The notes beneath the pieces were generated by a model. That model ran no database searches, was not told the DNA's origin, and was given only the letters and a program-made list of their open reading frames with translations. The position numbers and the translations under genes were made by a program. 64,000 nucleotides of DNA from Gloeotrichia echinulata CP02 (GTDB lineage Bacteria; Cyanobacteriota; Cyanobacteriia; Cyanobacteriales; Nostocaceae): the NCBI GenBank assembly GCA_038087035.1, contig CP051187.1:4469001-4533000 (forward strand), in the 5' to 3' direction. Within the stretch, counting starts at the first letter, position 1, and the number at the start of each line of letters is the position of its first letter. Shown piece by piece: positions 46,051 through 55,490 of this stretch.

Positions 46051-47298
46051 TTACTCAGCAACCACAGCACTAGAGAAACTGCGTTTGAGCATGAATACAG
46101 CTAACACAATTCCCAAAATTGCTAAAGCCATAGTGGGATAAAAGAAAAGAGTGTAACTGCCGAATATATCCCTAATTCTGCCTGCTAGCAAAGTCCCGCC
46201 TAAAGCACCAGCACCATAAGCGGTGAAGACAATGCCGTAATTTTTAGCATAGTCCGCTGGTGGAAACAGAATTAAAGTTGTCGTTGGCGCAATGGCTAAC
46301 CAACCACCAAAAGAAAAATAAAACAGAGAAAATGCGACTAAATAAGTAATTGCATCACCCTCACCAACTTTCAACATCAAAATCGAGGCGATGATAACGA
46401 GGACGAAGGCGAAAATTGCCCCAAATTTAGGTGTAAAACGGTCAGTGAACCAACCAAAAAACAGACGCCCCAAACCATTAAAAACGGCAAATAAGGAAAC
46501 TGTATTGGCTGCTGTTGTTGGATCTAGTTTAACAATTTCCTGACCCAAAGGGCTAGCAATACCAATCGCCGCCAGTCCAGAAAAAGAGCCAATGGTATAG
46601 CATAACCATAAGCCATAAAATGCTGGGGTTTGTGTGATTGGTAGTTCACTGGTGCTAGATGCATTTGTCTCTACGGACACAGGAGGATTCCAACCTGCAG
46701 GCTTCCAGCCATCTGGTGGTGTCTTGAGTACAGTGGAAATTGCCAAAATAATCGCTGTAAAAGCAATACCTAAGATGACAAATGTTTGTTTGACTCCGTA
46801 AGTCTCAATCAGTGATTTTGCTAAAGGTGCTGTAATAAAAGGTGACAGACCAAAACCAATGACAGTTAAGCCAATAGCAATACCTTTTTTGTCAGGAAAC
46901 CATTTAGCAGCAACTGCTAACGGTACACCATAAGCTATCCCCACACCCACACCAGCAATTACACCGTAAGTGATAGTTAGCTGATAGATATTGTCACCGA
47001 AACCAGAAAGGACATAACCAATTCCCATGACCACACCACCAACAGCGGTGACAATATTAGCACCAAAGCGGTTGATGTAAAAGCCAGTAATTGGCATTAA
47101 CAGGGCAAAAAGTACCAGCAGGACTGTAAATGGTAATAAGCTTTCAGTTGCACCAATATTCAGCAACTTTTCTAAAGGTTTTCTAAAGATACTCCACGAA
47201 TAAACAGTACCCAAACAGAGTAAGACAGTTGCACCAAGAGGTATCATAAACCATCTGCCCTTTTCCGCCGACATACCAAACAGTTTAATATTATTCAT
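46051..47298 (-). CDS. MFS transporter, oxalate/formate antiporter (OFA) family
   Basis: I place the start at the ATG at 47298 (MNNIKLFGMSAEKGRWFMIP), about 415 residues; the frame runs 25 codons further upstream. Twelve TM helices are seen. The N-terminal WFMIPLGATVLLCLGTVYSW and the INRFG loop are typical of the OFA branch, as are GLGRLFFGWFTDRF and a Pro- and Gly-rich central loop (PPDGWKPAGWNPP, about residue 205). The family exchanges small monocarboxylates; the substrate here is unknown. Single gene. Confidence 0.88.
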   Translation of the reverse strand: MNNIKLFGMSAEKGRWFMIPLGATVLLCLGTVYSWSIFRKPLEKLLNIGATESLLPFTVLLVLFALLMPITGFYINRFGANIVTAVGGVVMGIGYVLSGFGDNIYQLTITYGVIAGVGVGIAYGVPLAVAAKWFPDKKGIAIGLTVIGFGLSPFITAPLAKSLIETYGVKQTFVILGIAFTAIILAISTVLKTPPDGWKPAGWNPPVSVETNASSTSELPITQTPAFYGLWLCYTIGSFSGLAAIGIASPLGQEIVKLDPTTAANTVSLFAVFNGLGRLFFGWFTDRFTPKFGAIFAFVLVIIASILMLKVGEGDAITYLVAFSLFYFSFGGWLAIAPTTTLILFPPADYAKNYGIVFTAYGAGALGGTLLAGRIRDIFGSYTLFFYPTMALAILGIVLAVFMLKRSFSSAVVAE

Positions 47299-47543
47299 CT
47301 CTGAGGGTGTGACACATAGGTTGTAAAGTTTACCTACCAAGGATTTTAGTATTATGATCTGGAAAAATATCACTGTTGATTATACATCTGTGAAACTAAA
47401 AATCTGATTTCTAGCATCGTCTTAGGGACTGACAATTAAAAAAAATCTCGAATAAGTAGCCGTTATAAACTGCGTACACCAGAACACATTAAAAAACCTC
47501 TTATTCCCCTCTTTGCGCTTAGGGGCTAGGGCTGGGGTGTTTT

Positions 47544-47640
47544 TGAGGCTGAAACTTGAGGCTTTGAGGCTGAAACTTGAGGCTTTGAGGCTGAAACTTG
47601 AGGCTTTGAGGCTGAAACTTGAGGCTTTGAGGCTGAAACT
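47544..47640. repeat. 21-bp tandem repeat (about 4.7 copies)
   Basis: Direct copies of TTGAGGCTGAAACTTGAGGCT with no variation seen, right before a family D MITE. It is non-coding. Confidence 0.92.
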
Positions 47641-47741
47641 TATACCAATTTGAAAAAAGAATGGGACAGATAGGGTAGGGCGAAAGGCCTTGCGCCCCTA
47701 CAGATTATCGATGTGTTGCAAAGATTTTTTGAATTGGCATT
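47641..47741. repeat. MITE-like palindromic element, family D copy
   Basis: About 100 bp with ends TATACCAATTTGAAAAAAGA and TTTTTTGAATTGGCAT and the palindrome CAAGGCCTTG-type core (here GCGAAAGGCCTTGCGCC, one arm mutated). Same family as 42753 and 59826. Confidence 0.8.
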
Positions 47742-47879
47742 AAACCGCTCAACCGTTACATAAATCCTACTCAAACCTAGTCAACACCTATCAAAGCTAT
47801 TCAACTGAGTTTGAGTTTCGTTTATTTCCTGCTTTATTCTGGAGATGTCGGCATCAACCAGTCCACAGGCTAATACTGT

Positions 47880-48965
47880 CTAACTGACAGCTAATACCAA
47901 ATTGATTGCAGCGTTCAAATCACGGTCAATTGTGAAACCGCAGTTACCACACTCAAACACTCTTTCTGATAGCGAGAGCGTTTCTTTTTTGGTTCCGCAG
48001 TTAGAGCAGGTTTTGGAACTAGGAAACCATCTATCAACTACAACCAAATTAGAACCATACAGTTTGCACTTATATGTTAATTGACGGCGAAACTCGAAAA
48101 ATCCCATATCAGCAATCGATGACGCTAGTTTGTGGTTAGCCAACATTCCAGACACATTAAGGTCTTCAATCACTACTGTGCCGTGGTTCTTGGCTAGTAG
48201 TGTCGTGAGCTTGTGTAACGTATCTTTTCGGATGTTGGCTATCTTTCTATGCAACCTAGCAATCTGTATTTGCGCCTTCTTCCAATTAGCTGAACCAATA
48301 ATTTTATGGCGATTCAACCATTGCATTCTGCTTAACTTAGTTTCATATTTTTTATAAGATTTGGCTCCTAATATAACTTCACCTGTTGAAAGTGTAGCCA
48401 ACGTTTTGACACCGAGGTCAACGCCTAAAACACTGTTGGAAGTGCCTACAGCCGTTTCTACCTCAAACCTAAAACTAATAAACCATCTGTCCGCTTGGCG
48501 AGATATTGTACAAGACTTTGTTAATACCTGCGGTAATCGTTCATAGGTTTTAAGAATACCAATTACAGGAACTTGGATTTTGTTATTGCTTAAGATTTTG
48601 ACTATACCTTCTAGAGTGAAAGAATCACGTTTACCTTTTTTCTTAAATTTTGGAACACCAGCAGTCTTGTTGAAGCATCGTTTCCAAGACTCACGCAAAG
48701 CCATTAATGCTTGCTGTGGCGTACTTTTTGAACATTCGTAATACCACTCATGCTCAGATTTCACTAATGCTACTAACCACTTATGTAGGTCAATAGCAGT
48801 AGGAAACTTAATTTTAGAATCAGGATTATCTTTGTTATGGTCAAGGATTTGTTTGGTCAATCCAAGTCCCCAGTTCCAAGCATGGCGTGCTACTCCACAA
48901 TGTTTTGCTAATGCAATGCGTTGCTGATTATTCAGTTTCAATTCAGTCTTGAAACCTAGTAGCAC
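47880..48965 (-). CDS. tnpB: TnpB of an IS607-type element
   Basis: The 361-residue TnpB begins at a GTG (MLLGFKTELKLNNQQRIALA). Catalytic residues: D in VLGVDLGVKTLAT (about 195), E in VVIEDLNVSGMLAN (about 273) and D in TIDRDLNAAINL (about 350); zinc ribbon in TCSNCGTK and ECGNCG. It overlaps the recombinase stop by one base (TAGTG), with GGAGG 8 bases before the GTG, so the two are translationally coupled. It is shorter at the C-terminus than most TnpBs but all motifs remain. Confidence 0.9.
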   Translation of the reverse strand: MLLGFKTELKLNNQQRIALAKHCGVARHAWNWGLGLTKQILDHNKDNPDSKIKFPTAIDLHKWLVALVKSEHEWYYECSKSTPQQALMALRESWKRCFNKTAGVPKFKKKGKRDSFTLEGIVKILSNNKIQVPVIGILKTYERLPQVLTKSCTISRQADRWFISFRFEVETAVGTSNSVLGVDLGVKTLATLSTGEVILGAKSYKKYETKLSRMQWLNRHKIIGSANWKKAQIQIARLHRKIANIRKDTLHKLTTLLAKNHGTVVIEDLNVSGMLANHKLASSIADMGFFEFRRQLTYKCKLYGSNLVVVDRWFPSSKTCSNCGTKKETLSLSERVFECGNCGFTIDRDLNAAINLVLAVS

Positions 48966-49606
48966 TATGACACCTCCTTTACTACTTGAGTCATGCCATC
49001 AATCAATTTCTTATTTTTCTTGCTTCTAGAGCCATACAGACGTGCTGAAAACACGGTAATTAACTCAATCATGTCTGTGACCAACTCTTGCTCAAAAGTT
49101 GTTTCCTCTGCGGATTTATTGATAATGACAACCTCAGTTTCAAACTCTGCACACATTGCAAAAACAATTTCCGAGCCAAATCTTAGTAATCGGTCTTTGT
49201 GAGTCAGCACTAATCTGCCGACATCACCTTGCATAATGCGTTTGAGCAATTTTTGAAGTCCTTTTTTGTTGTAGTTTAAACCACTGCCTAAATCTTGAAT
49301 GGTTTCAAACTGCCATCCATTAGCAGAACTAAATGCTTCTAATACCTGCACTTGACGCACTAAATCTTCCTTCTGGTCGTGGCTTGAAACTCTGGCGTAA
49401 TTTATGGTTACGCGGTCATCTAACTGCTTTAAATCTCTAGGAGTAATGCGTTTAATGTCTGCTAGATAAAATCTTCTCTGTCCTGAAGGTGAACGCTCTG
49501 AACGTATCTTTCCTGAGTCTGCCCACCTCCTTAAAGTTATGACTGAGACACCTAGCTGTTGTGCAGCGTCTCCAATACTGATTGTCATTTCACCGGATTT
49601 GTCCAT
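48965..49606 (-). CDS. tnpA: IS607-type serine recombinase (transposase TnpA)
   Basis: The 213-residue protein has an N-terminal MerR-like helix-turn-helix (ISIGDAAQQLGVSVITLRRW, about residues 9-28) and the serine recombinase domain: NYARVSSHDQKEDLVRQVQ with the nucleophilic Ser (about residue 74), LGSGLNYNKKGL and GRLVLTHKDRLLRFGSEI. It ends in the basic SRSKKNKKLIDG stretch. This type inserts IS607 elements without target duplication at GG dinucleotides. Full length. Confidence 0.92.
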   Translation of the reverse strand: MDKSGEMTISIGDAAQQLGVSVITLRRWADSGKIRSERSPSGQRRFYLADIKRITPRDLKQLDDRVTINYARVSSHDQKEDLVRQVQVLEAFSSANGWQFETIQDLGSGLNYNKKGLQKLLKRIMQGDVGRLVLTHKDRLLRFGSEIVFAMCAEFETEVVIINKSAEETTFEQELVTDMIELITVFSARLYGSRSKKNKKLIDGMTQVVKEVS

Positions 49607-49815
49607 CGTAGCTTTCTGTTAGAGACTACATCCCATTATCTCCTCATTCCGGAAGAAATGACAAGAGGTGATGAGGAATTTAGTTACAGTTTCCCGCCCC
49701 CAATCTCTAGAGTCAAGATGTCTACCATGAGTCGCGGATAAGATAGAGCAGTATGATAAAACTTTAAACAAAATATAGTCTAGCATAGTCAGATATAGTC
49801 TAAAAGACAGTCCTA

Positions 49816-50011
49816 ATGAAATTATCTGATTATGCTAAAACCTTGGGGATTTCCTACCTTACCGCTTGGCGACATGACAAAGCAGGTAAAATACCATAAC
49901 AGAGCAACTGCCCACGGGTACGGTAATTGTTGATTACGACCCGAAAAAGATATCAGGGCAAAGCGCAAAACCGAAAAAATTGTAGAAGCCTTAAATTCTC
50001 CAACAGATTGA
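49816..50011 (+). pseudogene. Degraded IS607-type recombinase
   Basis: The plus strand reads MKLSDYAKTLGISYLTAWRH then DKAGKIP, the MerR-like DNA-binding start of an IS607 recombinase, followed after a frameshift by TVIVDYDPKK, and then the usual C-terminal end AKRKTEKIVEALNSPTD. The whole catalytic domain (about 120 codons) is missing, an internal deletion. Confidence 0.82.
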
Positions 50012-50108
50012 TTAAGTTTTCTAGTCAAGCATATCTTACTGGATCTTGAATGATATACTAATTTCATTGCCAAAGTTGATCAATACTTTGACTACGCTCA
50101 GTATAAAT

Positions 50109-50307
50109 ATGCGTCAAGTAGAAAAGCACATAATCAAAGAAGGACATGACTGGTTTGATTATTGTAGTGACATTACCACTATTTCTCGGCAGCTTTACAA
50201 CACTGCTCAATTCACTCAGCGTCAAGGTTTTTTCTACGGATGGGGAACTCAATCACAAGCTAGCTTAGACACTTTATTCAAACAAAATGAGAACTACAAA
50301 GCAATAA
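50109..50307 (+). pseudogene. N-terminal fragment of a TnpB gene
   Basis: From ATG 50109: MRQVEKHIIKEGHDWFDYCS, then ISRQLYNTAQFTQRQGFF and TLFKQNENYKA, the conserved N-terminal RNA-binding start of one TnpB group. It stops at a MITE at 50308. With the recombinase remnant upstream it once formed another IS607 element. Confidence 0.82.
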
Positions 50308-50504
50308 GGGTTCTTGCGTACTTAGCGTGCTTAATTATTAATTAAAGTCTATAAATTTGCTTTAAAAGTAAGGCTTACAGGCGTTCATAATTTAATTTTT
50401 AGCAATATGATATAAAATACAGAAAATAATGGCTATTATCTTAGCTCTGCAAGGGTTTCAAGCGGATTATTTAATAAATTCAGCACGCTAAGTACGGAAG
50501 AGCC
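50308..50504. repeat. ISL3-related MITE, copy 1 (about 197 bp)
   Basis: Ends are TTCTTGCGTACTTAGCGTGC at the left and GCACGCTAAGTACGGAAGAG at the right. An almost identical copy is at 55295-55490. The same end sequence closes the ISL3 element at 51378. Here it directly adjoins the ISL3 transposase gene. Confidence 0.88.
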
Positions 50505-51378
50505 AGAAATAATGGACTAACTAATGAAGAAGTCATATCAATGCTTGAAGATGTAGCTAAAAATGTGATGCCAATAGATGTCAAAGATTTAAGAAGATTA
50601 GGAATAGATGAAATTAGTTTGGTCAAAGGACAAGGAAAATTTATTGTCGTGCTAGTAGATATAGATTCAGGTAAATTGATAGGTTTAGTAAAAGAAAGAA
50701 AACAAATTGAAATCAAAAAAACCATGAGAATGTGGGGAGAAAAAGTTTTGTCACAAATAGAAGAAGTAAGTATTGATATGACAGGCAATTATAAATCTTT
50801 AATTGAGAAGATTTGTCCAAACGCCCTTGTAACGGTAGATAGGTTCCATGTTACTAAATTAGTACATGAAGAATTAAATCGAGCTAGGATAGCAGAAAAT
50901 AAAATAGCATCTGAGTTAAATGCCCCGGAAAGAAAAAAAGTATTTGAAAGTTTAAAAGGAAATAAATTTACAATTCTAAAAGCCGAGAATAAGCTCACCG
51001 AAAAGCAAAAAGATAAATTAAATAGAATTAAACAAGCTTCTCCTTTAATAGCTAGAATGCATTCATTAAAAGAAGATTTTCACAATTTATTTGAAGACAA
51101 TAAAAATGTGGTAACGGGAACGCTAGAATTAATCAATTGGTTAAAAAAAGCTGAACCATATTATCAAAGAAGTGTGCAGACAATTAAACGGTGGTTTGGA
51201 GAAATAGTCGGATATTTTGAACGAAGGACTACCAGTGGAGTAGTAGAAGGAATAAATAATAAACTGAAGTTAATAAAGCGAAGTGGATTTGGATTTAGAA
51301 ACTTTCGTAATTTTGAGATTAGAGCTTTACTTTCTTGGCATTATCCTATCAATTTAGCACGCTAAGTACGCAAGAGCC
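50505..51378 (+). mobile_element. 5'-truncated ISL3-family element
   Basis: It carries the 3' part of an ISL3 transposase and the right end GCACGCTAAGTACGCAAGAG (51359-51378). The left end and the N-terminal part of the gene are replaced by the MITE. On the right it joins a truncated IS5-like copy within that copy's coding region. Confidence 0.85.
50541..51365 (+). pseudogene. ISL3-family transposase, N-terminally truncated
   Basis: The 274-residue frame (open from about 50505: NNGLTNEEVISMLEDVAK) holds most of the DDE_Tnp_ISL3 domain: LGIDEISLVKGQGKF (first D), VSIDMTGNYKSLIEKICPNA and VDRFHVTKLVHEELN (second D region), and the C-terminal RTTSGVVEGINNKLKLIKRS with the catalytic Glu. Usual length is about 400, so the zinc-binding and HTH N-terminus are missing. 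It is therefore probably inactive. Confidence 0.88.
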
Positions 51379-52260
51379 GACATATTTAAGACATATGACA
51401 ACGTTTCAATTATTAGGCATACAGTTTGGAGTCAGTGAATCAACCGCCAATGATACATTTAATTACTGGCTTACAATCCTACAAGAAATCCTGCCATCAA
51501 GTTTACTTGAACAAGTAAAAAAAAACGCAAGTGATTACGAGATAGTTCAAGAAATTTTAACAGATTATGAACTAATAGTGGATAGCTGCGAACAGCCGAG
51601 AGAAAGACCAGGGGAGTATCAAGAGCAGCAGGATTATTACTCTGGAAAAAAGAAAAGTCATACATTTAAAAATCAAATTACTGTTCTACCTGATGGGAGA
51701 GATATTGTTGATATAATTGCGGGAGAGCCAGGACCTAAAAGTGACATAGCTTTATTTCGTCAAGGTCAGAAAAACTTTGAAACCCATCAAAAATTTCAAG
51801 GGGATAAAGGTTATGTCGGAGAGTCATCAATTAAAACTCCTACGAAGAAGCCGAAAAAAAGAGAATTAAGCGAATCACAAAAAAAGAAAAATAAACAAAT
51901 GGCTTCCGACCGAATATTTGTCGAACATTTAATTCGGATATTAAAAATATTTAGAGTGGCGTCTGAAAGATTTAGATTAAATCCAACTAAATATGAACAA
52001 ATAATTATGACGATATGTGGACTTGTAAGGTTCCGAATAGGAGCCTTAGTCTTATAAATACATGATAGGCGATTTTCACCTCATTAAAATGGACGTGCAT
52101 CGATACTTATTTTTACCTTATTATCAACAGTAACTGTCTCAAAGCCTTATTTTTGCATTCAGCGTGGCTGATATTCGCAATTGGCGATGGCTACGCCCGC
52201 CGCAGGCATCGCTCCTTGAAAGCCAGTCATAGAGAGACATTGGTATTTTTCGGAGATGTC
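51379..52260 (+). pseudogene. IS5-like element copy 2, 5'-truncated
   Basis: From 51379 the sequence matches the transposase of copy 3 (TYLRHMTTFQLLGIQ onward to RFRIGALVL at 52057), with no difference seen by eye except KTPTKK for KTLTKK, followed by the element's right end GGAGATGTC at 52260. The first 90 or so codons and left end are missing. The frame listed from 51335 begins within the ISL3 end and is a chimera. Confidence 0.88.
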
Positions 52261-52360
52261 TAATATTTATCGAAGCGTCACGCACCCTACAATTATTAAT
52301 GTACCCCCAGAGTAGGTCTTAGAAGCTTCTCTGTCTGCTCTTCACCATTCACAACTACCA

Positions 52361-53638
52361 ATGACCTCTACCCTACCAAAATTTCCTCGTCTCAATACCC
52401 CAACGCTCCATGAGTTACCCAATGGTTTGACAATCGTCGCGGAGCAAATGCCTGTTGAAGCTGTTAACCTCAGTTTATGGATTAAAGTAGGTTCAGCAGT
52501 AGAATCGGATGCCATTAATGGCATGGCGCACTTTTTAGAGCATATGATTTTTAAGGGAACTGAGCAACTGGCTAGCGGCGAATTTGAACGTCGTATTGAA
52601 GAGCGGGGTGCTGTAACTAATGCTGCTACTAGTCAAGACTATACCCAATATTACATAACCGCTGCCCCTAAAGATTTTGCTGAACTTGCGCCACTGCAAA
52701 TAGATGTAGTAGTTAATGCTAGTATTCCCGATGATGCCTTTGAACGGGAAAGGTTGGTAGTTCTGGAAGAAATTAGACGTTCTGAAGATAATCCCCAGCG
52801 GCGGACTTTTCGCCGGGCGATAGAAACAGCGTATGAACAGCTACCTTATCGTCGTCCAGTATTGGGACCGGAAACCGTAATATCTCAACTCCAACCCCAG
52901 CAAATGCGGAATTTTCACCATACTTGGTATCAACCTCCATCAATTACCGCTGTAGCTGTGGGAAATTTACCTACGGATGAATTAATCGAAATTATTGCCA
53001 AAGCATTTACACAAAACAGTCCAGGGTCAACAGTCAACAGTCAACAGTCAACAGTTATTCCTGAATCAGCTTTTAGAAGCATTGTACGGCGGGAATTTAT
53101 CGATGAAAGTCTTCAGCAAGCACGACTGGTCATGGTTTGGCGGGTTCCAGGGATGATTGAACTCCATCAAACTTATGCATTGGATGTTTTAGCCGGAATT
53201 TTGGGACATGGACGGACATCAAGGCTGGTCAGGGATTTGCGGGAAGAGAGGGGTTTGGTTTCCTCGATTTCTGTGAGTAATATGAGCAATCGCCTACAAG
53301 GAACATTCTATATTTCAGCTAAGTGTGCAGTCGAAAACTTACAAGCTGTAGAGGAAGCGATCTCCCAACATATCCGCATGTTACAAACAGAGTTGGTCAA
53401 AACATCAGAAATTGCTCGCGTACAGCGACGAGTCGCCAACAAATTTATCTTTAGCAACGAAACACCAAGCGATCGCGCCGGTTTATACGGTTATTATCAG
53501 ACATTGATTGGAGATTTAGAACCAGCTTTTAACTACCCAGCCAGTATTCAAGCTCAGGATGCAACTGATTTAATCCTAGCTGCTCAACAGTATCTTTCCC
53601 CAGATGCTTATGGTGTAGTTGTCGTCAAACCAGTTTAA
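52361..53638 (+). CDS. M16-family zinc metallopeptidase
   Basis: The 425-residue protein has the inverted zinc motif HFLEHMIFKGTE (HxxEH, about residue 66) with the downstream third ligand expected in LEEIRRSEDN (about residue 143). The C-terminal half holds the R/Y substrate-binding region (DRAGLYGYYQ). M16 peptidases usually act as pairs: active M16A/B with an inactive partner, which is not in this window. A heptamer repeat sits within the coding region at 53026-53054. The ATG at 52361 gives the usual length. Confidence 0.92.
   Translation: MTSTLPKFPRLNTPTLHELPNGLTIVAEQMPVEAVNLSLWIKVGSAVESDAINGMAHFLEHMIFKGTEQLASGEFERRIEERGAVTNAATSQDYTQYYITAAPKDFAELAPLQIDVVVNASIPDDAFERERLVVLEEIRRSEDNPQRRTFRRAIETAYEQLPYRRPVLGPETVISQLQPQQMRNFHHTWYQPPSITAVAVGNLPTDELIEIIAKAFTQNSPGSTVNSQQSTVIPESAFRSIVRREFIDESLQQARLVMVWRVPGMIELHQTYALDVLAGILGHGRTSRLVRDLREERGLVSSISVSNMSNRLQGTFYISAKCAVENLQAVEEAISQHIRMLQTELVKTSEIARVQRRVANKFIFSNETPSDRAGLYGYYQTLIGDLEPAFNYPASIQAQDATDLILAAQQYLSPDAYGVVVVKPV
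53026..53054. repeat. In-frame heptamer repeat (GTCAACA)n inside the M16 peptidase gene
   Basis: Four copies encode GSTVNSQQSTV at about residues 223-233, a region that should be a surface loop between the two domains. The frame is kept with no stop. Confidence 0.9.
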
Positions 53639-53667
53639 AGTTAGGAGTGAGGAGTTATGAGTTATAG

Positions 53668-53825
53668 TTTTAGTGCAATTTTCATGCAATAACCAGAGAT
53701 CCTCGTAGGGGCGCAAGTCCTTGCGCCCCTACCGCGTGGTTTATTTACCTGACTCCAAACTCCCAACCCCGCGCTTCCAACTCATAACTCCCAACTCCCA
53801 ACTCCTAACTCCTAACTCCTAACTT
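53668..53825. repeat. Truncated family A MITE followed by heptamers (ACTCCTA/ACTCCCA)
   Basis: The left end GTGCAATTTTCA and the palindrome GGCGCAAGTCCTTGCGCC of a family A unit are present, but its right end is replaced by ACTCCCA/ACTCCTA repeats (about 53752-53822). Confidence 0.7.
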
Positions 53826-53864
53826 TAAGATGTGGACGGAATCCCCAGCGGGCATAATCAAGGC

Positions 53865-54146
53865 TTAATCGTCGCCCCGTGATAACTTTTGATTATGAGA
53901 CAAACAGCTTTTGATCTCTAGAATATCCCGCTCAATGGTATCTAATCGCCGATCTAACTCGGTCAACAAATGATCAATCCCTTCAGATATAGATTCTTGG
54001 TTTCGTTTTAAATGGGCGAAATCTCTCTCTGCTGCGTACTTTTTTTTCTCTGTATTGGCATACCAGAGAATAGCCCCCGTGCCAGTCGTGAAAAGGGCTA
54101 AAGCGAAACTAAAAAACGCTATTAATGTATTTATATCAATCTTCAT
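53865..54146 (-). CDS. Small membrane-anchored coiled-coil protein
   Basis: I start at the internal ATG at 54146 (MKIDINTLIAFFSFALALFT), giving about 93 residues; the frame extends 11 codons upstream. One N-terminal membrane segment (about residues 5-30) is followed by KKKYAAERDFAHLKRNQESI and a coiled-coil tail (LLTELDRRLDTIERDILEIK). It has the design of small membrane-tethered helical proteins. No family recognised. It lies between the M16 gene and an IS1 element. Confidence 0.65.
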   Translation of the reverse strand: MKIDINTLIAFFSFALALFTTGTGAILWYANTEKKKYAAERDFAHLKRNQESISEGIDHLLTELDRRLDTIERDILEIKSCLSHNQKLSRGDD

Positions 54147-54220
54147 ACGACAAAAGATAAAAATTAGGTAGTAATGCATAGTAATGATATACTAAAAAAG
54201 TATCGTTAAATACAGGAACT

Positions 54221-54971
54221 ATGAACTGCCCTAAATGCAACTCAAAAAACATCGTCAAAAATGGACACACTCATTATGGTAAACAACGGTTCAAATGTCA
54301 CAACTGTGAGCGACAATTTGTTGAAAGCCCAACCCGACAACCAATCGATCTCTCAACACGTACCTTGATTGATAAACTTCTACTTGAACGGGTTTCATTA
54401 AGGGCGTAGGCGAAGCCCGTCGTAGACATCGCTCGTGTTACTGGTGTTTCATTACGTTGGCTTCAATACTACGTAAATCAGAAATACTACCAAGTTCCCA
54501 AAACCGTAGAAGTAACTAAAAAAAAACCATGTCGCTTAATCATCCAAATTGATGAAATGTGGTCTTATGTGGGGTCAAAAGAGAATAAACAATGGATTTG
54601 GCTCGCAATTGACGCCACAACACGAGAAATTGTTGGAGTATTTATTGGTGATCGTTCTAGTCAATCAGCAAAACAATTGTGGCGTTCGCGTAGCGGCGGC
54701 TTCCGCATCGCTTCCTCCCGTTTATCGTCAATGTGCCGTTTGTTACACAGATTTCTGGGAGGCTTATGAACAAGTCTTACCAAGCAAACGCCACTGTTCA
54801 GTTGGTAAAGATAGCGGTCATACAAGTTATATTGAACGATTTAATAATACTTTGCGTCAAAGAGTTTCGCGGTTAGTTCGTAAAACATTATCGTTCTCAA
54901 AATCGATTGACAATCACATTGGGGCAATTTGGTATTTCATTCATCATTATAACAACAATTTACGTGCTTAA
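54221..54971 (+). pseudogene. IS1-family transposase broken by two short dispersed repeats
   Basis: The frames together give MNCPKCNSKNIVKNGHTHYG (zinc-ribbon start), LIDKLLLERVSLRA, then IARVTGVSLRWLQYYVN, IIQIDEMWSYVGSKENKQW, IWLAIDATTREIVG and CYTDFWEAYEQVLPSKRHCS with HTSYIERFNNTLRQR. Deleting a 21-bp block at about 54405-54425 and a 22-bp block at about 54685-54706 restores one frame of about 236 residues. The first block adds an in-frame TAG, the second a frameshift. Confidence 0.85.
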
Positions 54972-54978
54972 ATCATTA

Positions 54979-55293
54979 CTATGCATCACTACCTGAATTT
55001 GAATTGTAGGATTTAATGATTCTTTTAATTTCATCCGGCGATTGACCATCTGCAATCGCATACTCAACTTCCTGCTTTTTCTCCTTAGCACTTGCCAAAG
55101 AAGTATTGCCGATGTGAATGCAATGTTTCTTTCTCCCTACCATCCAGCAATACCTATAGTAATGGTGTTTTTTGTTTCCTCGCTTCACCCAGTAGTCTTG
55201 TACCCAGTGGGTGTGTTCGTCCGCAAATTCTTCCACTTGTTGCGGACGAACACTTTGACTATTATCTGGCTCATGGTGTTCGTCCGCAAATTC
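54979..55293 (-). CDS. Small hypothetical protein, probably 5'-truncated by a MITE
   Basis: An ATG-started frame from 55236 gives 85 residues: MEEFADEHTHWVQDYWVKRG, NKKHHYYRYCWMVGRKKHC and QEVEYAIADGQSPDEIKRII. The same frame is open further upstream (EFADEHHEPDNSQSVRPQQV) to 55293, where it meets a MITE, so the true start is probably lost. EFADEH occurs twice. The Trp/Tyr/His-rich middle resembles small DNA- or RNA-associated proteins near IS elements and phages, but I do not recognise a family. Confidence 0.55.
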   Translation of the reverse strand, partial: EFADEHHEPDNSQSVRPQQVEEFADEHTHWVQDYWVKRGNKKHHYYRYCWMVGRKKHCIHIGNTSLASAKEKKQEVEYAIADGQSPDEIKRIIKSYNSNSGSDA

Positions 55294-55294
55294 T

Positions 55295-55490
55295 GGTTCT
55301 TGCGTACTTAGCGTGCTTAATTATTAATTAAAGTTTATAAATTTGCTTTAAAAGTAAGGCTTACAGGCGTTCATAATTTAATTTTTAGCAATATGATATA
55401 AAATACAGAAAATAATGGCTATTATCTTAGCTCTGCAAGGGTTTCAAGCTGATTATTTAATAAATTCAGCACGCTAAGTACGGAAGAGCC
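55295..55490. repeat. ISL3-related MITE, copy 2 (196 bp)
   Basis: Nearly identical to 50308-50504, with both ends complete. It contains no ORF and appears to be a deletion derivative of the ISL3 element. Confidence 0.9.

Noticed and set aside
51335..52057. Intact 240-residue IS5-like transposase
   Set aside because: Its first residues come from the ISL3 end; the N-terminal helix region and the left end of the element are missing.
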